Shown in pieces: positions 1 through 10,650 of a stretch of 64,000 nucleotides of DNA; the stretch's first letter is position 1, and the number at the start of each line of letters is the position of its first letter. Under the pieces are notes generated by a model that saw only the letters and a program-made list of their open reading frames with translations, was not told the DNA's origin and did no database searches. Position numbers and translations under genes: made by a program. Origin of the DNA: Pegea sp. RAD2-039 (lineage: Eukaryota > Chordata > Thaliacea > Salpida > Salpidae); assembly GCA_034620365.1 (NCBI GenBank), contig JAQGEQ010000332.1:372001-436000 (forward strand). Direction: 5' to 3'.

Positions 1-840
1 TGCCGAGGTCTATGACTGAGGATACTCGTTCAAGAATAGATCCATTGATGTAGTATTGGTTGCTGAAGTTGGCAGCTGGCTTACGGGAGAATGTTATAAC
101 TTCAGACTTTGTTGGCTGGATTTTAAGTTGCCAATTCGCAGACCAGTTTTCTACAATATTTAGTGCAGTTTGGAGTTTTGAGTGAGAACCAGATAATAGC
201 TTGATGTCGTCTGCATACACAAACACACTGACATTGTCTACTGTTATTAGTCTTCTGATGAGGTCTTCAATGAAATTCAAAAAGAAAAGTGGACCCAGGA
301 CGGAACCTTGAGGAACGCCGCTGGTGACTTTACTAGGAGTAGATAAAGATCTTTCTACACGGTTTCGTTGGGTTCTACCTGATAAGAAATCTTCAATCCA
401 TTTTAAGATAGAGTTGCTGATTTTTATGATTTTCAATACAGTAATGAGCTTGTTGTGTGGAACAGAATCAAAAGCTTTAGCAAAATCAAGGTATATGATG
501 TCACATGGAGTATTACTTTCGTAATGAGCTGTAAGCTCATTGAAAAAAGTGAGATGTTGAGTCAAAGAAGATCTTTGCTTAACAAAGCCATGCTGGACAT
601 CAGATATTAGATGATGCTTCGTCAAATGGCTAGTTATATGGTTGTGAATGATATGTTCTTGAGTTCTGCAGATAACCGAAGTCAGCGAAACTGGTCTGTA
701 GTTAAGTGCAGTGTTTCTGGGAGCCTTCTTATAAATTGGAGTAATAATAGCATTCTTCCAAATTTGTGGAAGTCTTCCCTTCTTAAGAGTCATGTTAAAG
801 AGTAGCGATAAGGGTAGCGCTAAAGAAGAAGTACTTCAGA
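1..840 (-). mobile_element. Non-LTR retrotransposon RT fragment (CR1/Jockey type)
   Basis: The reverse complement reads as one uninterrupted RT frame running off the left edge of the window. In order it shows RLPQIWKNAIITPIYKK, LNYRPVSLTSVICR, LISDVQHGF, DIIYLDFAKAFDSVPH, SGVPQGSVLGP and the catalytic VFVYADDIKLL, then a thumb-like part. These are the standard RT blocks of CR1/Jockey-type LINEs. A stop lies just upstream of the first block, so the copy is 5'-truncated and lacks endonuclease and ORF1 here. It is the best-preserved RT in the window; the fragments at 19.3 and 38.5 kb belong to the same or a close family. Confidence 0.93.
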
Positions 841-1115
841 AGAATAGTAGCAGAAGAAAATGTCATAGTGTTTGTGTATGCAGATGATATCAAGTTATTA
901 TCTTGCAATCCTTCAAAACTTGAAACTACACCTGTATGAGTTACGAAAACTGTAGAAAACTGGTCTACGAATTTGCAGCTCAGAGTCTATCAATGGAGTT
1001 ATTATTTAACGAATATCTTTGGTCCTAGACCTTTACATTGCTTTATTATCTGACTTTAAATGGCACATTTATGTTTCCAATATCTGTAGAAATTCAATGA
1101 AGCTTATGATATATT
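838..1115 (+). mobile_element. Decayed RT fragment, opposite orientation
   Basis: The plus strand encodes VFVYADDIKLLSCNPSK, then VENWSTNLQL and, after stops and frameshifts, a DFKWHIYVSNICRNSMKL block typical of the region after the RT active site. It matches the minus-strand RT that ends at the same point, but points the other way and is older and broken. Both copies contain the YADD region, so they overlap in content. They are therefore two insertions and not one element with an inverted 5' end. Confidence 0.85.
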
Positions 1116-2299
1116 TCATTAATTCTAATTAATGACCATGAAATGATTAGCTAATCTAAATTAAACAATACAAATTTTCAAAAGTTGCACCTGTTGAATA
1201 GCAGTACTAATTTTTTTTTACCCACATGAAACAAATTCTTTTTACATTAGGTTCATAGACGTTAGAAGAAATCTGTAATTTTGCTCTTGATTTATTATTA
1301 GTCTTTTTAAAAACCATTCTTACTTTACAGATTCTCACCTGAGTATGTAAAGAATAGTTGTAAGCATTGATATTGCACTTGATATATTGTAACAGCTTGC
1401 CATAGTCATTTAGTATTTTTCATTAATGATCAAGTAAGAACTTCAAAAGCATAGAGAAATAAGGAACATTTTATTAAGTTGACTGTTATTTTCATACTTG
1501 ATAAACGTAATCAGTTAATGAAATTTTTAAATAAAACTGAATATAACTCAATTGTTAACAAATGTGATCCTGTCAATAGTTTTATTAAATTTACAGTTAA
1601 TTCCCGTAAAATGAAATTTGAGTTAGTAATAAAATCTCACAATGTGTATATTTAATGAAAATACGTTGTAAGCTTTATATACAATCGAAAATAAACCATT
1701 TGATGTTTAACGTCAATATGAATTACAATTTTATTGATGTTTTGGTATTATTTTCGACATGGCAAAACATATATTTGTAGTATTAAAGATAATTTGTTGT
1801 TTCTCATCTTATTTTAAACTTTCTTAAAATTAAGTTATAATTTCTTTTAAATTTTTATATTCAGGACTAAACTTAACTAAATGTTGGTCTGGAATCTTAT
1901 TATGAGCTTCTAAATATTAAAACTTTCTGGTATTTTAGTATTTAATTTAAAATAGAAAAGCGTGGTTTGCAATAATATTTTATCGTTTCATAAATATTTA
2001 TTATATATATTTAAATAAATATTATAATTTTTGAAATCTTCATTAAATCAGTTTAAAAACTTTAACAAAGATTTCTTTCATTCAAGACAGACTTTATTTT
2101 TTATTAGTATTAGATTTAATTCGAACATAAAACTTATTGGTCATTTTATCTGTGTCATAATGTTTATAATTTTGAAATTTTTGTTTTGCTTTTGTAGAAT
2201 TTTTAAATAGATTTTTAGAAGATTAACTAGAATTAAAAATATACTTTTATAAATAAGTTGCAGCAATTGAGTCCTATTGTAGTATCAATAGTTGCTAAA
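1116..2299. other. AT-rich upstream region, no gene seen
   Basis: AT-rich sequence with long A and T runs and no open frame of note. It must hold the promoter of the palmitoyltransferase gene that starts at 2300, but no distinct core element can be picked out against the AT background. Confidence 0.5.
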
Positions 2300-5200
2300 A
2301 TGACAAATTTTGCCAAAGTGTTACCTGTAACAACATCATTCCTCATGGTCATTGCCCTTGCTGCTACATTTTTCGCCATTCCGTAAGTATATTTGTTTTA
2401 CTTTGAACATTCATCACCTTTACAGGATTTCTTTGGCTGAAGTAAATAGAAAATGTGATTATTTTGTTTTTTAGTTGTAAATTTCAGTAATTTATTTCAT
2501 CTAGTAGTATACTTGTAAGCTGTTGTTAGACAAACTATTACTTTAATTTAAATATTTAGAGGCAGAATCATGTTCAGTGAAGTCTCTCCAGGATTGATAA
2601 TATATACTGCAGTAGTATATGTTTATTCAACAATCTATTTCATAATAGCAGGAAACAAAGATCCTGGAGTTTTACCAAAATGTAAGTTAACTTTCAAAGA
2701 GTCTATGAAAAATTAATTGAAATATTAAAGTGAGCAATATATATATACATTTATATCATAAAATATACATGATAAACACTGTATATTCTTTTTAAATTTG
2801 CTTTATTTGTATTGCAGTAATGTCTGCTTCTGATCTTTAAGAAGGTTAACATGAAATAATGTTAAAATGTTAAAAAGTCAATCAGCATTATTAGTTTAAA
2901 AATCTTATTTTTAAAAAATTATATTTTAATAATCAACCAGAACATAGTATATTTTTGGTGGTATTTCTTTCTACAAATAGGCATAGGAATAATGATAGAT
3001 TTAATTTATCAAATTTTCCACTTCTATTATTAAATTTTTTTTATTTTTTATTTTAAATATATAAATGCGAAGGAGGGTGCCTAAAGAGAGCACATCTCAC
3101 TAACACGCATTCTCAGGAGTTTTTATGGTTTTTCTCAGGAGTTTTATATGTCTCCACTTGGGGTCGAACCCGGTACTTCATGGCTAGATGTACCTTGTAG
3201 CTAGGTGTAGTAACCGCTTCGCCACCAAGCAGGACATAAAATATGCATTTGAATTTAAATAAATTCATGGCTCAAATATGGAGATAGATATTACACTTAA
3301 TCACAAAATTTATAGCTGAATTTATTTTGTTTATTTTATTAAACTATTTTTAATCACATTTATACCTTTTAATTAATAAATTTGTGCTTATATTCTGATA
3401 AAAAATATTTGAAAACTGTATATAATATTTATATGACACAGGTGAGGCTCTTGAGGCTGATGATTCCACAGTTCCAGTCTTTACTTGCACAATCGTCAAA
3501 GGTGTATCAATTCCAAGGAAATGGTGTAGTACTTGTAAGTTTTACAGACCTCCAAGAGTGTCCCATTGCAGCATATGTGATTCATGTATTGAGGTAATTT
3601 GTAATTTTTCATTCAATCACATTGACTAAAAGCATTCTCACTAGAAATTTGATCATCATTGCAATTTGTTGAACAATTGCATTGGATCAAAAAATTATAA
3701 GACTTTTTTACTCTTCCTTTCTACATTCTGCATAAGTCTGATCAATATTATAGTAATAACTCTATGGTATATCATTCGAAAGACATCTGCCTCTCCTAAT
3801 GGTCCTTCGGTTCCAGTCATTGTTTCGCCGGAGGTTATTTTATCGTGAGTGAAATGAAAAGTACCTTTTTTTAATTATGAACTTCTGATTTTCTTGCTTT
3901 TGGTCAGATCTTAATTCTTTTCTAGAATTTGTAATTAGTTACATTGAAATAAACAGTGTTTTAAATGTTTTATTGCAATTAATAGTAGGCAATACTTTTA
4001 TAAATTCTTTAAACAGCTTAGCATTGCAATTATGGACTGAAATTATTTAAGGTTTAAATTTATTTTTAAAGTTCAACTTGCTTTAAATTGTTTTTTTTTC
4101 TATAAACTTAAAATTAATCTGCTGTGAGATTTTTGGGTGAATTTTTTAAAATTTGATTTGAACAAACTATTTGTACAAAAAGATTTGTTTGGTTAATTTA
4201 AACTTGATTTATTCATTTATTTAAATATTTTTGATTAATTTAATTTATGTTAAGATTTTTTAAACTTTTTGATCTTTGATACCAATTATTAGATTTGAAG
4301 TGTTTTCTGTAAACATTTATAAGCTTTAGTGTACTAGAAATTTTAAAAGCTGCAGATTTAAACCTGAACAAGAATTAATTTAAATTTATATTTTTTACAG
4401 AATTGTTCTAGTTATTATTGCTGGTATTTCTTTTCTACCAATTTTTGGATTAATTGTTTTTCATTGTACTCTTCTTATAAGAGGAAGAACAACCAACGAA
4501 CAGGTTTGAGAATTTTTTTCAATGTTTCTATTTTAAAGGCAATTCCGAATTTTGATAATTTGTTTTGTTGAATAGTTAGAAATTTGTTTGCATTGACTAA
4601 TAGCCTAAATATTAGACTTCCAAAAGTTTGCTGTTCGAAAATTTGTTTTATTACAGTATTCATTTATATCAGTAACATCTTTTTTCTTGTAATTCGCTTA
4701 TATAATTGAAGCTAAATTTTGTTATAATTTTTCATTCATATTAACCCAAAATATGTAAGTTGGTTTTGGATCATTTGTTTAATTTTAAATGTCATTGTTT
4801 TTTTTATCTTATCGATTTTGCAGTAAGGTTGAAGATTAAACTTTGCAACAAAATTGGTCGTTTTAAAATCTTACGTCAATTAATTTATTTGTAGGTTACT
4901 GGAAAGTTCAAGTATGGAGCAAATCCGTTTGATCTAGGATGGAAGAAGAACAGCATTCAGACCTTGTGCTCACCTGAGAACCCTACGTAAGTTCAAGTTT
5001 AAACTGAAAATAATATCTATCAAAAATTTTCTCTGTACTCAAAACTGTAAAAGCAATCTTAAATATTGCCATGCAAATAAATAAATTAAGGAAAAAAACC
5101 TATAAGATTTGATAAATGCATACTCAACATTTTATTGTGGTCTGAAGGTATAAAATGACATCGGCAGCTGATATATCTAGTAACACTACTAAGGTTGCTT

Positions 5201-6341
5201 CACGCTACGAAAAATCAGCACCACTCGATAATAAAAAGGTGATAGTTCAAATAAACAATCTCATTATATTAATACTTTCTTCTAATGGAAAAAGCAAATT
5301 ATTCAAGTTTCCTAAAAATGTGATGTTTTGTTTTCCTTCCGTTTTTCTGTAATTAGTTATTAACTTCCTGTCACTTGCTTCTTAAAAATTTATTTTATAT
5401 CTTTTTCAGAATTAATTTTTAAATTGTAGATGAAAAAAATCATCTTTTGTAATTACTGAGATTTGAGTTTTGAAAAAATTTCAGCTTGCTACTTTAATTT
5501 TGTGGTTTAATGATTAACTAGCAAATATTCTATCTATTTTCTTAACAAACGGCTTTCAAACACATCCTTTTTAGCTCCAATAAATTCTACACATGGTTAA
5601 AGTTTATAATTTCACCTCATTTATGTCTTAAGATTCCTGGAAATGGAGATGCTGAATTTATTAAAAAAAACAGAAGTCTATCATCCCCTTCTACCTCATC
5701 AACTGATAACCGAAAAAAGTAAGATCAATAGTTCTTTATTCCTAGCTGGTTTTCATTGTTTTCAGTGAGTCTTCAACACAAAAAAACAAGGATCATGATT
5801 TTCCAAAGAAATCAGCTAACCGAAAAGACCATGAGACCAAAGTGAGTTTATCACAATCTTGTAACTTCCGCTAATATCTTCATTTTTAGGTTGAACAGCT
5901 TTTCAAACTTTCAACTAATCCAGACTGTTTCCAGGAGCATCTTTTCACTGATTCACATACTAAACAAGTAACTTTAGATTGATGTCATGAAGTTTCGTAC
6001 ACAATAAAACTGGTTTTAAATGTTTTTTTTTAAACTTGAAGACTAATTAAGCCCAATAAATTAGAGCCTTTGCTTGGGCTGTTTGATTTTTATAAAAAAA
6101 ATATTGTAAATGAGCTTCATCTTATGTGCCAAAACAACTCCAATTTTTCCAGATAATAATCTTATATCTTTCAAAACCTTATTTTATTGTGACTTTTCAG
6201 GAAGCAGAAGTCGATTTTCCGAATGATGAGAGGTATTTTGATTTCGTTGGAACTTCTGAAAGTGGAATCGAAACTATGGAGATGGTATCTTTTATGACAC
6301 ATCATGATGAAGACACAATTGACCAAAATTCAAATGGTTAA
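2300..6341 (+). CDS. ZDHHC5/8-type palmitoyltransferase (11 exons)
   Basis: Exons: 2300-2382, 2560-2681, 3442-3593, 3645-3844, 4401-4503, 4895-4986, 5148-5238, 5633-5718, 5766-5841, 5890-5967, 6201-6341. All junctions are GT/AG and the frame holds throughout (407 residues). DHHC enzymes attach palmitate to protein cysteines at endomembranes or the plasma membrane. Two N-terminal membrane segments precede the cysteine-rich domain: [15 protein letters not shown], then DHHC at residues 122-125, and all zinc-ligand cysteines and histidines are present. Two further membrane segments follow, then the TTxE motif (TTNE, 216-219) and VTGKF plus NPF, which are hallmarks of the ZDHHC5/8 branch. The tail is Ser/Lys-rich and much shorter than in vertebrate ZDHHC5/8. 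Odd: DHHC is followed by NLLNNC, where the family has PWVNNC. The downstream pseudogene is a partial tandem copy. Confidence 0.9.
3030..3237 (-). mobile_element. tRNA-derived SINE in intron 2 of the palmitoyltransferase gene
   Basis: On the minus strand, a GC-richer head contains a perfect pol III A box (TGGCGAAGCGG) and a perfect B box (GGTTCGACCCC), spaced as in a tRNA. A body follows, ending in an A-rich tail of AAATAAAAAAT type at about 3030-3060. The same place in the duplicated copy (about 7920) lacks the element, which shows it is an insertion. The last 50-60 bases before the tail resemble the minus-strand LINE 3' ends at about 41.06 and 52.46 kb (shared blocks such as CCT.AAGAGAGC and CTAACA), as expected if the SINE uses that LINE's machinery. 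Confidence 0.85.
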
Positions 6342-7508
6342 ACCTTACACATTCGTCGGCTATGTGAACATTTTTTTTATTTTAAAGGTTGTTCAAGATG
6401 TTAGAATGAATAAAGATCTTATCCACTCTATTTGAATGAATTCTGAATCTGCTTCCAAATCCATTTTTCTAACAATTAAGCAAATCTCATCAACTAATCT
6501 TCACTCTTAATTGATTACATTGAAGACTTTCTGTGACATCTCTTTGACAGAAAAGGGGAAAATCTTATTCATTCTTACTTATAAACAGATGTAATGAGAA
6601 GATAACTCTGAGTTATTGATCACAACTGTAAATTATGTACTTTCTTTACTTTATTTACCTTTCCAATTACTATGATTACTATTTGGAATTTCTGCAAAAG
6701 AACAAATTATGTTATACCTGGATTACAAATTTAAAACTTAACATAAAAACTATTCAGTAAATATATAAACGGATAAAATGCATCATGTAGTAATTAATCA
6801 CAAATTATTTTCTATATTCACTTATTCTTCATTAATTTTATTGCTTTAACGTTTATTTTCATTAATCTCATATCAATATAACTAAGTTCAATTTTGCATC
6901 AAAATCAGAAATCCATTTTTGCATTTTCTTGTATTCTTTTTTTAAGTTAATGTTTGTTACAAAACAACTGATCGTAATGTTGCTGAGTAGCTTTCTATAA
7001 CTTTTCTAACATTTTATTCCATCTTCATATAAATATTTACTGTACCAAACTACTTATCTCGTTTAAATTAAAAGAGTCCAAAGATATAAAATAGAGACTA
7101 ATACTATTTACTTCAAAATGTGACTTAATTAGTAGTTAACAGATGGAAATGCAGACAGTTTAACCCAGAGATAGATTTATATTACAATGCAACACAGGAT
7201 AAAGTTTTGTTATAGAATCTTATAGATAGTCAACATTTTTGATTTCTCAGTTTAGAATAAATTGAACTCTTTCAATTATTTTTGTATTATCTACAGAGTA
7301 TAGAATTATGGAAACGCCTTATGTGAAATCAGCAGCTGGAAAATAATGTTGTAATTTTAAACTTTTTTCATATGATTATTGGGTTTTGCTTTTAAAGTAT
7401 ATTTAGAAAACTTAATATGCCTTTCCTGACTTGACTAGTTAATTATATATAAATTGACTATTTTCAATTGAATTATAGCTAGTCATCTGCAGATGCATAT
7501 CTTGTCTG
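6342..7508 (+). repeat. 3' flank of duplication unit 1
   Basis: Non-coding sequence after the palmitoyltransferase stop. It is repeated with clear similarity at 9518-10650. Both copies end in the same words (ATCTGCAGATGCATATCTTG, at about 7487 and 10628), which marks the right boundary of a tandem duplication. No gene is seen inside. Confidence 0.85.
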
Positions 7509-9517
7509 AAGATCCAGCAGGAGACAAAGATCCTGGAGTTTTAACAAAATGTCAGTTAACTTATAAAGAGTCTATGATGAATCATTTGATATATTAAGCT
7601 GAGGATTATTGAGCAATATATATGAATCTTTTTAAGTTCTTCAAATTAATATAAATTTTGTAGTTTAATTCTTAATTTTGTTTTATTTTTTGAAATAATG
7701 ACTGCTTTTGATGTTTATGAAGACTAACTTTAATTAATGTTTCAATATTAAGAAGTCAATTATCCTGATTAGTTTAAAAATATTTTTTTTTAACAATTTA
7801 TATTTCATTGTTCAAGCAGAACAGAATATATTGGTTAGTTTGTGCTATTTCTTAAAAAAAAGCATAATAAAGACCACAGATTTACTTGATCACATTATCG
7901 ATTTCTAAAATTAAATTTTGTATATAAAATATGAATTTAAATTTAAACAAATTCCTGGTTCCATAATGGAGATTGATTTTATACTTAAATACAAATTTCA
8001 TTGCTGAATTTGTTATGTTTACTTTATCAAACTATTTTTAATTAATTTTAGACAATTTAGATAATACATTTGTGTTTTTGCTTATGTTTAGGTTACTGGT
8101 AAGTTCAAGTATGGGATCAATCCGTATGATCTTGGATTGAGGAATATCAGCATTCAGAACTTGTGCTTACCTGAGTACCCTATGTAAGTTCAAGTTTAAA
8201 CTGACAACAAATTGTAAAAAAACCTTTTCTGTTTACTCAAAAATTTAAAAGAAATCTTAGATATTGCCATGCAAACAAAGTAAATTAAGGAAAAAAACCT
8301 TTAAGATTTGATAAATGCATATTCAACATTTTAGTTTGGTTTGTAAGTATAGAATAAAATCAGAGTCTAATTTATCTAGATACATTAAAAAGATTGCTTT
8401 AAGCTTCGAAAAATCAGCATCACTCGATAATAGCAAGGTTGTAGCTAAAATAAACAGTTTCATTTAATGAATAATTTCTTATAACGGAAGAAGTAAATTG
8501 TTTCAATTTTTTGATAATCTAATGTTTTGTTTTCGTTCCTATCTTCTGTAATTAGTAACAAATTTTCTCTGACCTTTATAAATTTTATTGTATATCTTTT
8601 TACTACATATTAAATTGGAGATGAAAAAATCATTTTTTGTAGTTACTGAGATATGATAGTTTCAGTTTGCTACTATAATTTTATTTTTGATGATTAAACA
8701 GCGAATATTTTGTTTATTTATTTAACAAAAGGCTTTATAACACAACAATTTAAGTTTCGATAAATTTTACTCATTGTAAAAGTTTATATTTTCACCTCAT
8801 TTTTGTCTTAAGATTCCTGAAAATGGAGATACTGACTTTCTTAATGAAAAAAAAGTCTATCATCCACCTCTACCTCATCAACCGATGACAGAAAAAACTA
8901 AGATCAATGTTTCTTTATTCCTAGCTGGTTATCATTGTTTTTAGTGTGTCTTCAACGCAAAAAACCAAGGATTACGACTTTCTCAACAAATCAGCTAACC
9001 GAAGAGACCATGAAACCAAAGTGAGTCTATCCTATCTTCTAACTTTTGCTAATATCTTCATTTTTAGGTTGAACAGCTTTTCAAACTTTCAACTAATTCA
9101 GACTGTTTCCAGGAGCATCTTTTCACTAATTTATTTACTAAACGAGTAACTTTAAATAATTGTCATGAAGTCTCCTACAAAATAAAACTGGTTTTAAATG
9201 TTTTTCAAAAAACTTGAAGACTAATTAAGCCCCAAAAATTAGAGCCTTAGCTTGAGCTGTTTGATTTTTATACATAAAAGATCTTTAATAAACTTCAACT
9301 TGTGTGCAGAAACAATTCCAATTTTTAAAGATGATAATAATATGTCTCAAAACCATTTTTTAAGGTGATTTTCCAGGAAGCAGAATTTGATTTTCCGAGT
9401 GATAAATAGTATTTTAATCTCTTTGGAACTTCTGAAGGTAGAATCGAATCTATGGAGATGGTATCTTTTATGACACATAATGATGAAGACACAAATGACC
9501 AAAATTCAAACGGTTAA
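7509..9517 (+). pseudogene. Partial tandem copy of the palmitoyltransferase gene, catalytic exons deleted
   Basis: The copy begins inside the equivalent of exon 2 (GDKDPGVL, about 7523) and keeps intron 2 sequence to about 8060. It then jumps to the equivalent of exon 6 (8092-8183, [15 protein letters not shown]). Equivalents of exons 7 (8347-8438), 8 (8815-8900), 9 (8945-9020), 10 (9068-9146) and 11 (9377-9517) follow. Exons 3-5, which carry the zinc/DHHC domain and membrane segments 3 and 4, are gone. The exon 11 copy has TAG after about 11 codons and the exon 7 copy looks frame-shifted. Exons 9 and 10 remain open with good splice sites, so a stable transcript is possible, but no acyltransferase could be made. 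Confidence 0.92.
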
Positions 9518-10650
9518 TTTTTAGATAATTGTCGGCTATGTGAAGAAGATTCTTTTATTTTAAGGTTGTTCAAGACGTTAGGATGAATAAAAATAAATTT
9601 TGAATCGGTTTCCAAATCCATTTTTCTAACAATTAAGCGAATTTCATCAACTAATCTTCACTCTTAATTGATTACATTGAAGACTTTCTGCGGCATCTCT
9701 TTGACAGAAATGTTCTTACTAAAAAGCAGATGTAATGAAAAATTAACTCTGAGTTATTGATCACAACTTTAAATTATGTACTTTCTTTACTTTTTTTACC
9801 TTTCCAATTACTATATTTACTATTTGGAATTTCTGCAAAAGAACAAACTATGTTATACCTAGATTACAAATTATAAACTTAACATACAAATTATTCAGTA
9901 AATATATATGCGGAGAATATGTGTGTTGCATTTATTGATGAATAAAAATATTCTTCTATTTTCACTTATTCTTCAATTTCTTTATTGCTTTAAAGTTTAT
10001 TATTATTAATCTCATATCAGTATAACTAAATTCAATTTTGCATCATAATCAGAAATCCATTTTTGTATTTTCTTGTACTCCCTTTTTAAGTTAATGTTTG
10101 TTGCAAAACAACTTATTCTGTTTCTGGGTACCTTGGGGTACTTTTCTGAAATTTTTTTTCACTTTCAAATAAATATTTACTTTACAATACTACTTAGCTT
10201 GTTTCAATTTTAAGAGTGAAAAGAAATAGAAAAAAGACTAATACTGTTTACAGTAAAAATATGACTTAATTATTGCTGAACATATGCAAATGCAGATGGT
10301 TGTACCCAGATACAGATTTATATCACATTGCATAACAGGGTAGAATTTTGTTATAGAATCTTATAAATAGTCAAAATTTTTTGAGTTCTCAGTTTAGAAT
10401 TAATTGAACTGTTTCAATTATTTTCGCATTATCTACAGAGTATAGAATTATGGAAAGGCCTTATGTGAAATCAGCAGCTGAAAAATTTTGTTGTAGTTTG
10501 AAACTTCTATCAGTTGGTTGTTGGCTTTTGCTTTTAAAGTATATTTAGAAAACTTAATATGTCTTTCTTGACTTGACTAGTTAATTATATATAAGTGGAC
10601 TATTTTCAATTGAATTATAGCTAGCCATCTGCAGATGCATATCTTGTCTA
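9518..10650 (+). repeat. 3' flank of duplication unit 2
   Basis: Counterpart of 6342-7508, alignable over most of its length with small insertions and deletions. It ends after the shared ATCTGCAGATGCATATCTTG. The whole duplicated segment in unit 1 is about 2650-7508. No gene seen. Confidence 0.85.

Noticed and set aside
1-1115. Twin-priming inversion of a single LINE
   Set aside because: Twin priming gives non-overlapping inverted and direct parts; here both fragments include the YADD region.
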